Positions 10,575-19,525 of a DNA stretch of 64,000 bases are shown here, piece by piece. Within the stretch, counting starts at the first letter, position 1. The number at the start of each line of letters is the position of its first letter. This DNA is from Flavobacteriales bacterium (GTDB lineage Bacteria; Bacteroidota; Bacteroidia; JACJYZ01). The position numbers and the translations under genes were made by a program. The notes beneath the pieces were generated by a model that saw only the letters and a list, made by a program, of their open reading frames with translations, was not told the origin of the DNA and made no database searches. The stretch lies in contig JACJYZ010000003.1 of assembly GCA_020635855.1 (NCBI GenBank), positions 1 through 64,000 of the forward strand, read 5' to 3'.

Positions 10575-10760
10575 GTATATACCGGTTCTTGAATGTCAGC
10601 AAAGGTATGAGTAATGGGGGATTGTTGGGGGAGGTGATGAGTCTCAAGTCGCGAGTTTCAAGTCTCAAGTCGGTGGTCGGCGGACAGCAGTCGGTGACCG
10701 GTGGTTTGTGGTCGGTGGTGGTCGGATGATTTTGACGCGGCCGGAGGACTTTATAGTTTC

Positions 10761-10835
10761 AAGTCTCAAGTTGCGAGTCTCAAGTTGCGAGTCTCAAGTT
10801 GTGAGTCTCAAGTTGCGAGTCGCGAGTGTCAAGTT
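10761..10835. repeat. 14-bp tandem repeat array, about five units
   Basis: Units GAGTCTCAAGTTGC follow each other at 10761-10774, 10775-10788, 10789-10802 and 10803-10816 with at most one mismatch each. A degenerate unit follows to 10835. There are no spacers, so this is not CRISPR. The same word, or its complement, is scattered in other gaps of the window (24640-24670, 31590-31628, 31884-31900, 35625-35705). Confidence 0.85.
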
Positions 10836-11046
10836 AATGGTCAATGGTCACTAGTTTGTGGTCAATAGTCAGTGGGAAGCGGATGTCATTGACGCGACCG
10901 AAGGGAGCCAACTACGGCGCAGCCTACTTACGCGACCAACGGGAGCCATTTACCATTTACACGACCGCAGGGAGTGATCAACCGCTCAGCGTAACTCTTC
11001 ACAAAAGAAAAGTGTATTCGTTCTATTTTTTTTCAATTCAGGGCAT

Positions 11047-11086
11047 AGAAAAACCCTCCCATGGATCCCGGACCCGGGGGAGGGTT
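11047..11086 (-). terminator. Intrinsic terminator of the pore-like gene
   Basis: On the minus strand, AACCCTCCC (11086-11078) pairs with GGGAGGGTT (11060-11052) and is followed by a T run. The loop holds a second GC-rich pairing (CCGGGTCCGGGATCC). It lies 18 bases past the stop codon of the minus-strand gene at 11104-11997. Confidence 0.75.
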
Positions 11087-11103
11087 CTTCTGAGCAGGTC
11101 TGT

Positions 11104-11997
11104 CTAGTTGGCGAGGGCAGGTTCTTCCTGCTCTGCACCGACAGCTGCTGCATCTGCTACGGCGTATTCAGCGCGCAATGCACCTTGCGTGTCGCGCAGT
11201 TCCACCTTCGAGTTGGAGTAGTAGCCTACTTCGATGTCTTCAGTGAACTCTTTCAGGTTCTGGATGCGGGCGGAGTTCATCACACCGTTGATACCCAGCG
11301 ACCAGAAGTGGTGGCCTTTATAGGTCGGGTTGTAGTTCACAGCGGTGTTTCCGATCAGGTAGGCTTTGTACCGGATGCGCACCTTCATTACACCGCGGCT
11401 GGCGGTGAGTTGTGCTTCCACCGATTCACCGGGTTCCAGTTCCACGCTTACACCCGAATCCGAACCCACGGCAATCGACTTGCTTTCCGAACCGCCTTTT
11501 CCCCATGCCTGGGAGAACGAGAAGGATGTTTCACCTCCGCCTCCCGAGCCCAGGAACCCAACCTCGTAGGAAATGGTTTGGCTCACTTCGATGGTGCTGG
11601 TTTGCGACCAGTTGCTCTCCACCGTGTTGGTCACCTGGTCGGAGATGCCGGCGTTGAAGGTGGCCTTTTGCTTCGACTTGTTTGAAAAAGTCTTGGTGGC
11701 GATGATCACCGGCTCCGATGTGATGCCTGTGATCTCCGCACTTTGCACCACCAGTACCGTTTGTACCTGTGGCCATCCGTACGTCTTGTACAAATCCTTC
11801 CAGGGGGTTGGACTGTGCAGGAACGCATCGTTGGGTTTCTTGCCGAAGTACTTCTCAACGGCATTTTTCAAGGAACCGTCGTTCAGGTTGAACGTACCTC
11901 GTTCCTTGTCGGTAATGATGTGTTGAACGCTGCCCGAAGCGTTCACGCTCGATGTGGCGACATCTTCACCTGCTTTGATTGTGATTTTGAGTCCCAT
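11104..11997 (-). CDS. Predicted aerolysin/ETX-MTX2-like beta-pore protein
   Basis: The start MGLKITIKAGED at 11997 is chosen because the 21 residues upstream in frame look non-coding; this gives 297 residues. No signal peptide is visible. Residues about 75-215 have the composition of the aerolysin-type pore module: long Ser/Thr-rich alternating beta strands (STIEVSQTISYEVGF), a glycine-rich turn SGGGGETSFSFSQAW, then a strand pair ending MKVRIRYKAYLIG. The WPQ-V-Q-T-V-L-V-V segment before it and the short C-terminal domain resemble bacterial proteins often annotated as follicular epithelium yolk protein subunit. Members of this fold oligomerise into beta-barrel pores; release without a signal would need lysis or another route. 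The fold call is from pattern only. Monocistronic, with its own terminator. Confidence 0.6.
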   Translation of the reverse strand: MGLKITIKAGEDVATSSVNASGSVQHIITDKERGTFNLNDGSLKNAVEKYFGKKPNDAFLHSPTPWKDLYKTYGWPQVQTVLVVQSAEITGITSEPVIIATKTFSNKSKQKATFNAGISDQVTNTVESNWSQTSTIEVSQTISYEVGFLGSGGGGETSFSFSQAWGKGGSESKSIAVGSDSGVSVELEPGESVEAQLTASRGVMKVRIRYKAYLIGNTAVNYNPTYKGHHFWSLGINGVMNSARIQNLKEFTEDIEVGYYSNSKVELRDTQGALRAEYAVADAAAVGAEQEEPALAN

Positions 11998-12240
11998 GAC
12001 TTTGTGTTTTTGGGTTATTACTCGGTTCGATCGGGCCACCGTCCAGATCGATGAAGGCAATCACAGGTACGCCATGCAGGGATGCGCAGGTACGATAGGT
12101 CACTTTCAGGAAAAAGACGGAGGTACAATCACTGTCCGGAAATGAACAGCACTGTTAATGTAATCAATCATGGGGCCGATGGCAAGTCATTGTTTATTTT
12201 CATGCATGTAAGTTTTGCGGGATGGAAATGGTTCTCATGC

Positions 12241-15066
12241 TCATCGCATGGTCATCCGGTTTTTGGTCACCTTCCCGGTGTTGTCGATCTCAATATTCAC
12301 CAGGTAGAATTTCTCGCAGGGTGCCAGGTCGGGCATCATCCACATCCGGAAGTAACCGTTGAAACTGAATCCGTGGCTGACATCCATTCCGGCTTTCAAC
12401 CGCAAACCGGGCTGGTCAAACCACACCATGGTATTCTTGTCGCCGTCTTTGAAATGATTTTTCACCGTGAAGTTGGTTCTTTGGATACCGGTTGGTGTGT
12501 TGGTGTCTGCGAAGCCCTCGGTCGGATGGTCATCGTAATCGTCGGTGGTCATGGAAGCGTTCCCGTTCTCGTCGGGCAGCGGTTCGTAAGGTACTTCCAC
12601 TTCGCCCGTTTCCAGTTCGCTGCGGTTGGCGGTTTTCCTTTTGCGTCCTTTACGCTGGATGGTTGTGGTGCCGATTTTAACCGTGCCTGCGGCATCCTGT
12701 CCTTCATCCAGGAAATCGGGTCCGGCTTCAATCACCGCCACCACTTCGAATGAGAAGGCAACCACATAACTTTTGGTGAGTTTGTTATGGGCATCCACCG
12801 AAAGCTGGGTGCCTTCGGCGATGGAAGGCCCCAGGGTAAGATCTCCATTCAGTTTGGAAGCATTGCTGGTGATAATCTCCAGGTCGGTGCATTTGAACTT
12901 TTCCCTGGTTTTGGTTACTGCGCCGGTGAACGGGTCGTACGTCACCACATCATACACAGCGTTTTTATCATCCTTCAGTTCCAGCAGGGCCAATATGCCG
13001 TCGGATGGTGCAGTTGTGTCCAAAGTCAGCACCGGCCCGTAGGACACCAGTGTGTCGTAATACCAGGTATAGGTGAGTGGGTATCCTTCCGGATCATAGG
13101 ATTCTTCCGCATGCAGGGTGATGGTATTACCCGACGGTTCGCCATAGATGTAGGTGACCGGTAACTTGTTGATGGAATAATGCATGGTCACAGGCGGATA
13201 TGCATCGTCAACAAATTTGATGGTAACGGCGATGTTTGAGCTGGACTGGCATTCGGCGCAAATGACGGTTTCGGAGACCGTGCCTTCACGCCGGACGGAA
13301 TTCGTATCGTTGTCCAGAATGTTCACACTCGTGTTTCCGTCGTTCACCCATACCTCAGAAACCTCCAGCGTGGTGTCGTGTTCAACAGACAGGATCTGGT
13401 GTCCCGAGATGGTGGAGAAATCCGGAGGAAAAACTGAAACGGCAGGTGGCGGGCAGTATAAGCTGAACTTGCCCAACAGCAGCAGGTAATCGGTGGCATC
13501 CACATGGCCGCTTCCGTTGATGTCTTCCGGGCAGTTGCTGCAAAAAGCGTTGAACTTTCCCAGGAACAGCAGGTAGTCGGTGGCGTCTACACGTCCGCTT
13601 CGGTTGATGTCTTCCGGACAATCTATGACTTCACGGGAAACATCCAGGTTGATCTGGTCAGCAAAAGTCCACCCCGAGGTCCATGGTGTGGTGTTCGGGT
13701 CGAAGGCACCTTTGTAATCCGCCTGGACGAAAAAGCCGTCGTTCGGCGGTTGGTTGGTGGTGCTCACATTCACTTTCGGTACCGGGTTGAAAGGATCAAG
13801 CACCACGTTTGACGGATCGATGGCGAACGTATGATCAATCACACCCGGGATCATCATGTTGTTGTTGGCCAGGAATTGTGTTTGCAGGCTATCGGGATTC
13901 ACCATGCGGGCAACGGCATCGTAGGCGTTGTTGCTGATCATCAGCAGGCCGTTGTTGTATTTGTCCAATGCAGTAGGAATGCCGTTCAACACGCGCTGAG
14001 GGTCATGATCAATGCGGGCGCCGTCGTTGAAGTTGACAAAAAGTGAATTGAATACACCGCCCTCGGTGCCCTCTTTTGCATGAAAGCCTTCCTGTGTGCC
14101 ACCTCCGATGAATGTGGTATTGTATACCGTGGGGTGGGAAGCGGGCAGGTTCCCGGAATCCTCATCGTCGCCGTCGCCTTCGATCCCGGTGTCTTCACCC
14201 GGAAGGTGTACGCCGAACCAGAACTGACCGCGGCCGGTCCATCCCTGGTCCCAGTCGAACGCATCATCATCGCTGAACATGCTCGAAACCCATCTGAGGT
14301 CAACGGTACCACCGAATATCTCAATGCCATCATCGCCGCAGGAAACGGTTTCCACATGTTCGATCACGGTTCCGCGACCTACGGATGCAAGGCTGAGCGC
14401 ATTCATTTCTACAGAAGGCATGATTTCGCCGCCTGCGTGCCGGATGCTGATGTACCGCAATACGCCTGAGTTATCGTTGGGGTTGAAGCCCCCGTATTGG
14501 TTACGCGGATCGGAAGGGGAGAAGCCTTCGAGCACACCCACACCGTCGCCTATTGCATTGCCTCCATCGGCCAGCAACAGGTTGTTCGGGGCATACCCGA
14601 GGATTACCAGTCCGCCCCACTGCCCCTTGTTGGAGAAAGGGTATGTGCCGTCCAACGGATCATCGATCGCTGTGAAAATGATCGGGCATGTGGCGGTGCC
14701 CTGTGCGAAGATCTGCGCACCGGCACTCACCACCAGTGCTTTGTTCGGACCGGCAGCGCCCTTGATCACCGTGCCGGGTTCAATGAGCAAGTCGCCTCCG
14801 GGAGGTACATAGGTGAGCTGATCGACCACATACACGTTTGTGCAGGTAAACATGGTGTTGGGTGACAGGTTGCCGTTGAAGTCGGAAAGTGACGACAGGT
14901 TAATGATGGGCCGCGATGCAGCGGGCGGACAGCCGCAGCTTTGGGCCTGAAGGGTTGAGGGCGGGATCAGCAGGGTCATGCAAATCATCTGCACAAACAT
15001 CCAAACACGCATCGCACGCACCGTGCCAGGAGTCCGCCGCAAGGATAATTTGCAAAGGCGTTTCAT
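12241..15066 (-). CDS. Secreted beta-helix-like protein with two dockerin-like repeats
   Basis: The 941-residue product begins with a long signal peptide (basic start, core ending LQAQ at about 42). Residues 45-470 form a right-handed beta-helix-like domain with repeated I-x-H-x-G/V-E-x-x turns (VLRYISIRHAGG, TVIEHVETVSCGDDGIEIFGG), like the Bacteroidota proteins that carry a choice-of-anchor or lipoprotein beta-helix. Residues about 481-537 are two tandem dockerin-type EF-hand loops, each C-P-E-D-I-N-x-S-G-x-V-D-A-T-D-Y-L. Cadherin/Ig-like and vitellogenin-like segments follow (YDPEGYPLTYTWYYD). The C-terminus (NRMTMR) is not a typical T9SS tail, so its export beyond the periplasm is uncertain. 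Monocistronic; 243 quiet bases separate it from the pore-like gene. Confidence 0.75.
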   Translation of the reverse strand: MKRLCKLSLRRTPGTVRAMRVWMFVQMICMTLLIPPSTLQAQSCGCPPAASRPIINLSSLSDFNGNLSPNTMFTCTNVYVVDQLTYVPPGGDLLIEPGTVIKGAAGPNKALVVSAGAQIFAQGTATCPIIFTAIDDPLDGTYPFSNKGQWGGLVILGYAPNNLLLADGGNAIGDGVGVLEGFSPSDPRNQYGGFNPNDNSGVLRYISIRHAGGEIMPSVEMNALSLASVGRGTVIEHVETVSCGDDGIEIFGGTVDLRWVSSMFSDDDAFDWDQGWTGRGQFWFGVHLPGEDTGIEGDGDDEDSGNLPASHPTVYNTTFIGGGTQEGFHAKEGTEGGVFNSLFVNFNDGARIDHDPQRVLNGIPTALDKYNNGLLMISNNAYDAVARMVNPDSLQTQFLANNNMMIPGVIDHTFAIDPSNVVLDPFNPVPKVNVSTTNQPPNDGFFVQADYKGAFDPNTTPWTSGWTFADQINLDVSREVIDCPEDINRSGRVDATDYLLFLGKFNAFCSNCPEDINGSGHVDATDYLLLLGKFSLYCPPPAVSVFPPDFSTISGHQILSVEHDTTLEVSEVWVNDGNTSVNILDNDTNSVRREGTVSETVICAECQSSSNIAVTIKFVDDAYPPVTMHYSINKLPVTYIYGEPSGNTITLHAEESYDPEGYPLTYTWYYDTLVSYGPVLTLDTTAPSDGILALLELKDDKNAVYDVVTYDPFTGAVTKTREKFKCTDLEIITSNASKLNGDLTLGPSIAEGTQLSVDAHNKLTKSYVVAFSFEVVAVIEAGPDFLDEGQDAAGTVKIGTTTIQRKGRKRKTANRSELETGEVEVPYEPLPDENGNASMTTDDYDDHPTEGFADTNTPTGIQRTNFTVKNHFKDGDKNTMVWFDQPGLRLKAGMDVSHGFSFNGYFRMWMMPDLAPCEKFYLVNIEIDNTGKVTKNRMTMR

Positions 15067-15449
15067 GGCTAGGGGTTTTGTTAAGTTGTCGGAGGTAGGA
15101 AGAACTGTTGCAAATGTTCCCTTTTTACATGAGCGGCACTTTTTGCATGGATGATGGTTGGGTTATGATATCATGAACGGATTCTGAAACGGGATAAAGC
15201 GATTGCTGAAGTCACGTGGTGGTTTCTTTTTTACCACATAGGCACATAGGGAGCATAGCGACGGGTGTCAATAAGGTTATTTACTCAACATCGGATTACC
15301 AATGTTGAAGGTAAACGGATTCCGGGTGGATGGCACATGTTTAGGAAGGTATATAATGCCTGCTGGATGGTAACTACCCGTAGGAACCATGCAAGTGATC
15401 ATCTCTCCTGCCAATTCCTTACATTTAACATCCGTAACCTCATCGCTTC
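15067..15449. other. Intergenic region, divergent gene starts
   Basis: No gene seen. It separates divergent starts at 15066 (minus) and 15450 (plus). It contains one copy of the ACCACATAGGCACATAG word at 15234-15250, a single arm of the inverted repeat found complete at 30237-30304. Confidence 0.5.
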
Positions 15450-15902
15450 ATGAAATACCTTTTTATCATCTTCTTTGGCATCGTTGCAATCACTGCGGGT
15501 GCCCAGCCTTTGTCGGGCGTATGGCGTCTGGAAGGCTATGTGTATACCGAAGGATCGGTGGTCGACTTCGATACGCTCCGAACGTTTGACAAGATGGTGT
15601 TGCAGCGGTCTTCGGATGAAACCCAGGACGATTTTCTGGGAGCGGTTTTCCGTTTTGAACTGGATGGTAGCTTCGACGCCTGTTTCGGTATTCATCAATC
15701 CGTCCACCGCCAGTCCGAAGCGGTGTTTGAAATGCAGGCCACAGCCACAGGATGCGGAAGTGATCAATACATTGAACTCCACTGGTCGCTTTCATCGAAC
15801 GACACCCAACTGGTGATCGAACTCAAGGGAGAAAAAAAAGAAAAGCTGACCTATGCGGTGACCTGGCCGGACCGGGATCATGTTCGGCTGGAGAAAAAAT
15901 AA
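15450..15902 (+). CDS. Small secreted protein, lipocalin-like
   Basis: 150 residues with a clear signal peptide (MKYLFIIFFGIVAITAGAQ). The mature part starts L-S-G-V-W-R-L-E-G and alternates short beta strands (DFLGAVFRFELDGSF, YIELHWSLSSNDTQLVIEL). The GxW opening and eight-strand-like pattern resemble small lipocalin-type or copper-resistance-like exported domains of Bacteroidota; this is a fold guess, not an identification. Function unknown. It stands alone and shares a bidirectional terminator with the convergent fibre-like operon downstream. Confidence 0.65.
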   Translation: MKYLFIIFFGIVAITAGAQPLSGVWRLEGYVYTEGSVVDFDTLRTFDKMVLQRSSDETQDDFLGAVFRFELDGSFDACFGIHQSVHRQSEAVFEMQATATGCGSDQYIELHWSLSSNDTQLVIELKGEKKEKLTYAVTWPDRDHVRLEKK

Positions 15903-15927
15903 AAGCGCATGATGTGCCCATGCGCTT
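15903..15927. terminator. Bidirectional terminator between convergent genes
   Basis: AAGCGCATG (15903-15911) pairs perfectly with CATGCGCTT (15919-15927) across a 7-base loop, with an A-rich left flank. It lies between the stop of the plus gene at 15902 and the stop of the minus gene at 15947. Confidence 0.7.
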
Positions 15928-15946
15928 AAATCAATTTCCTTTTGGT

Positions 15947-17113
15947 TTATCGGATCTCGATCACTTGGATGGTCGGTTGGTAACCTAGTGTGGTGTTGGT
16001 GTTTTGAGAGGCGCCTTCGGTGTGCAGTACCTGGAAGTCGATATAATCCCCTGCTGACAAGTCAATCATTAAATTGCTGTTGCTGGACTGGTACCAGTTG
16101 GTACCGCCGGAGATTTCCACCTGGCGGGTCATGGTTACACCGTTCACCTGGATGTAGCCTGCCACTTGTTCATTGTCGTCCATCACCGCGTTGCTTGTCC
16201 ACGCGGCGGTGATAAAGTATTTCCCCGTTCTGCGGATTTCCACCCGGTGGTCGGTGGTGATGTCGCCGATGCCGCCGATGTCATAGTCCTCTGTGTCAAA
16301 GCTGATGTCGGTGTATGTGTTGTCGGAAATGGATTGGGCGGCGGCGCGTCTGAGCCGGCATGTGTGCGGGTGAATCTGGTCATCCACCACGTACCAGGAG
16401 GATCCGTTGCACACGATGCGCACGGCATCATATTGCACATACAGGACGAGTGTGGTGGCGCCATCAATGGTTTCTGCTCCGTTTCCATCGATGGTGATGG
16501 TGTTGGAGCTGGAGTTTGTTTTTTTGATGTAGTACATCCGGCCGGAGTTGGATGCGGCGGCAGGTAGCGTGATGGTGAAACTTCCCGAGGCATCGGATGC
16601 CTGCACGATGCCGTAGGTGGCGTCCAGTGTCGTTGCGCTGGAAATGCTGGAAATTTTCATGCCCAGGCTTCCTTGCAGGTCCAGGGTGCTCACGGGAGAG
16701 CTGGTGCCGATGCCCACCAGGCCGGCATCGTCGATGATCATGCGTTCGGAGCCTTTGGTGTCAAAGCGGATCTTGTCTTCGTCGGTGGATTCCTCCACCT
16801 GAATTTTTGTGTCGGCATCGGTGTCGCGCAGGCCGTTGGCGTTGTCGGTGAGTTCCACCCAGCGGGTGCCGTTGTAATAGTAATACGCACTTTTGTCGGT
16901 ATCGAATACCACGAGTCCGGTTGCAGGCGATCCGATGGCGGTACGGTTGGCGGTGGTCATCCGGGGCGGCAGCAGTCCTTTGCCTGTGCTTTCCAGTTCC
17001 AGCAATGAAGAGGCATCAATGGTGGTCGGGTTGTCACCGATTTTCACCTGTGCCTTCACAGGCAGCTGGGCCAGCAGGAGAAGACTCAATATCCATGTGA
17101 ATGCGTGTCTCAT
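15947..17113 (-). CDS. Fibre-like exported protein with C1q-like head, intact paralogue
   Basis: 388 residues: signal peptide (1-21, ending V-K-A-Q); the Bacteroidota module DASSLLELESTGKGLLPPRM plus SPATGLVVFDTDKSAYYYYN (30-90); a neck with MIIDDAGLVGIGTSSP (about 128-143); a trimeric-fibre-like segment (about 170-235, ITLPAAASNSGRMYYIKK and NTITIDGNGAETIDG), as in phage tail fibres; and a C-terminal C1q/TNF-like beta sandwich (245-388). Such proteins are likely trimeric surface or extracellular binders. No typical T9SS tail is present (ends I-Q-V-I-E-I-R). It is the last and only uninterrupted copy of three tandem paralogues lying 21-29 bases apart behind a T9SS gene at 19526-20935, probably one transcript. 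Confidence 0.8.
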   Translation of the reverse strand: MRHAFTWILSLLLLAQLPVKAQVKIGDNPTTIDASSLLELESTGKGLLPPRMTTANRTAIGSPATGLVVFDTDKSAYYYYNGTRWVELTDNANGLRDTDADTKIQVEESTDEDKIRFDTKGSERMIIDDAGLVGIGTSSPVSTLDLQGSLGMKISSISSATTLDATYGIVQASDASGSFTITLPAAASNSGRMYYIKKTNSSSNTITIDGNGAETIDGATTLVLYVQYDAVRIVCNGSSWYVVDDQIHPHTCRLRRAAAQSISDNTYTDISFDTEDYDIGGIGDITTDHRVEIRRTGKYFITAAWTSNAVMDDNEQVAGYIQVNGVTMTRQVEISGGTNWYQSSNSNLMIDLSAGDYIDFQVLHTEGASQNTNTTLGYQPTIQVIEIR

Positions 17114-17134
17114 TTTATCTCATCTTTTTTCATG

Positions 17135-18301
17135 CTAACGGATTTCCGCTATCTGCAGAGTCGGCTGGTTACCAAGGGTTGTGTTGGTGGTTTGACTGGC
17201 TCCTTCACCTTGCCATACCACGAAATCAACATAGTCTCCTGCGCTCAATTCCAGGGTGATCGTGCAGTTGGCGGAGAGGTACCAGTTGGTGCCGCCGGAG
17301 ATTTCCATACCGCGTACATACGTGGTGCCGTTTACCGCTATGTAAGCCGCCACCTGCTCGTTGTCATCCATCACCGCATTGGTGGTCCATGCCCCTGTGA
17401 TCTGGTAGTAGCCATCTCTGCGTATCTCTATCCGGTGGTCGGTGGTGATGTCGCCGATGCTGCCTACGTCATAATCCTCAGCGTTGAAATCAATGTCGGT
17501 GTATGTATAGTTGCTAATGGTCTGCGCACTTGAACGCCGGAGCCGGCACATGTGCGGATGGATTTCATCGGTGACAATGAACTATTCGGACCCGTCGCAC
17601 ACGATGCGCACGGCATCGTATTGTACATACAACACCACGGTGGTGGCGCCGTCAATGGTTTCCGCACCGTTCCCATCAATGGTGATGGTGTTGGTACTGG
17701 AGTTGGTTTTTTTGATATAGTAGGTTCTGCCGGTGTTGGAGGCGGCAGCAGGCAGTGTGATGGTGAAACTTCCCGATGCATCGGATGCCGCCACCACGTT
17801 ATAGGTGGCGTCCAGGGTAGTGGCGCTGGTGATGCTGGTGGTTTTCATGCCGATGCTTCCCTGAACATCCAGGGTACTGACCGGCGAACTTGTTTTGATG
17901 CCTACCAGTCCGGCATCGTCGATGATCATGCGTTCGGTTCCCTTTGTGTCAAAGCGGATCTTGTCTTCGTCAGTGGTTTCCTCCACCTGTATTTTGGTAT
18001 CGGCATCGGTGTCGCGCAGACCGTTGGAATTGTCAGTGAGTTCCACCCATCGTGATCCATTGTAATAGTAATACGCACTTTTGTCGGTATCAAATACCAC
18101 CAATCCGGTTGCGGGTGATCCGATGCCGGTTCGGTTGGCGGTAGTCATGCGGGGCGGGAGGAGCCCTTTGCCGGTGCTTTCCAGTTCCAGCAATGAAGAA
18201 GCGTCAATGGTGCCCGGATTGTCACCTGCCTTCACCTGTGCCTTTGTGGGTTGCAATGCCAGCAGGAACAGGCTCAGTGCCATGGCAAACAGGTATTTCA
18301 T
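17135..18301 (-). pseudogene. Fibre-like paralogue 2, interrupted by in-frame TAG
   Basis: Start MKYLFAMALSLFLLAL at 18301 (signal peptide ending T-K-A-Q). The frame is homologous to the neighbouring intact copy from end to end but contains one TAG at 17584-17582 (minus strand), exactly where the paralogues have the tryptophan of GSSWYVV and GSNWYIL; a single TGG-to-TAG change explains it. The reading frame is unchanged on both sides and the C-terminal C1q-like head (17551-17135) shows no further damage. Without readthrough the product would be a headless fibre of about 240 residues. A recent nonsense mutation, a sequencing error or suppression are all possible. Confidence 0.8.
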
Positions 18302-18323
18302 ATGTGCGTGATGTTGTTGCATA

Positions 18324-19496
18324 CTACCGGATTTCGCGCACCTGGATACATGGGTTTGATTGGTCGTTAGTTGTACTTGTGGTTATGCTGGATCCTTCGT
18401 TCTGCCATACCTCGAAATCGATGTAATCTCCCGCGCTCAGCTCAAGGGTGACCGAACTGGTGCTTCCCAGAATGAAGTTGGTGCCTCCTGAAGTTTCCAA
18501 ACCACGTGTGTAGCGGGTACCATTGATCTGTATGTAACCGGTCACCTCTTCGTTGTCATCCATCACAGCAGTGGTGATCCAGGTGGCTGTGATCTGGTAG
18601 AGTCCGTCCCTTTGGATCTCCACCCGGTTATCGGTGGTGATGTCTCCGATGTTTCCGACGTCATAGTCTTCCGTATTGAAAGCAATGTTCGTGTAAGTGC
18701 TGTTGTTGATGGTTTGAGCGGTTGAGCGTCTCAGTTTGCACATGTGCGGATGAATCTGGTCTTCGAGGATGTACCAATTGGATCCGTTGCAGTAAATGCG
18801 GACTGCGTCGTATTGCACGTACAGTACCAGTGTGGTGGCGCCGTCAATGGTTTCTGCACCGTTGCCGTCAATGGTGATGGTGTTGGGTGTTCCATCAGTC
18901 TTCTTGATATAGTATATTCTGCCGGTATTGCTGGCTGCGGCCGGCAGTGTTACGGTGATCGGCCCGGCGACGGGGGCACAGAACACGATGTTGTGGGTTT
19001 AGTCGAGGGTGGTGTTGGCATCAATGGAAGTGACGGCCAGGCTCAGGCTCCCCTGCAGGTCGAGGTTGCTTACGGGCGAGCTGGTACCGATGCCCACCAG
19101 TCCGGCATCATCAATGATCATGCGTTCGGAACCCTTGGTGTCAAAACGGATCTTGTCTTCGTCGGTGGTTTCCTCCACCTGTATTTTTGTATCGGCATCG
19201 GTGTCGCGCAGGCCGTTGGCATTGTCGGTGATTTCCACCCATCTTGAACCGTTGTAATAGTAGTAAGCGCTTTTATCAGTATCAAAAACCAAAAGTCCGG
19301 TTGCTGGAGACCCGATGCCTGTGCGGTTGGCTGTGGTCATCCGCGGTGGCAGGAGTCCTTTGCTGGTGCTTTCCAGTTCCAGCAGCGAAGAGGCATTGAT
19401 GGTGCCGGGGTTGTCACCGATCTTCACCTGGGCTTTCACCTGCCATTGGGTCAGCAGGAGAAGGCTTAATGTCGCTATGAATACTTGGTGTCTCAT
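18324..19496 (-). pseudogene. Fibre-like paralogue 3, interrupted by in-frame TAA
   Basis: Start at 19496 with signal peptide MRHQVFIATLSLLLLTQWQVKA. It aligns with the other two copies throughout, but a TAA at 19001-18999 (minus strand) follows the shared T-T-L-D motif. The paralogues read LDATYGIV and LDATYNVV; here the frame reads LD-stop-THNIV. A GAA-to-TAA change is the simplest single-step origin. The segment just after the stop (FCAPVAGPITVTLP) differs from the other two copies, so this copy has a divergent middle; the rest, including the head (18690-18324), is intact. First of three paralogues after the T9SS gene. The product without readthrough is a 165-residue stub with neck but no head. 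Confidence 0.8.
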
Positions 19497-19525
19497 TGTC
19501 TTACTCTGTGTAATAGCGCCAGGTG

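Larger units (their letters stand above)
10575..11103. other. Repeat-rich intergenic stretch between ABC exporter and pore-like gene
   Basis: No credible gene. It holds copies of a dispersed word family (variants of AGTCTCAAGTTGCGAG) near 10640-10680 and 10761-10835, GGTCGGTGG-type simple repeats near 10672-10727, GGTCAATGGTCA words near 10838-10865, and four degenerate copies of an ACGCGACCGAAGGGAG word at about 10733, 10892, 10930 and 10960. It ends with a terminator that serves the minus-strand gene to its right. Confidence 0.6.

Noticed and set aside
10640..10835. Possible CRISPR array
   Set aside because: The 14-bp units are joined head to tail without spacers, and no cas gene is near.
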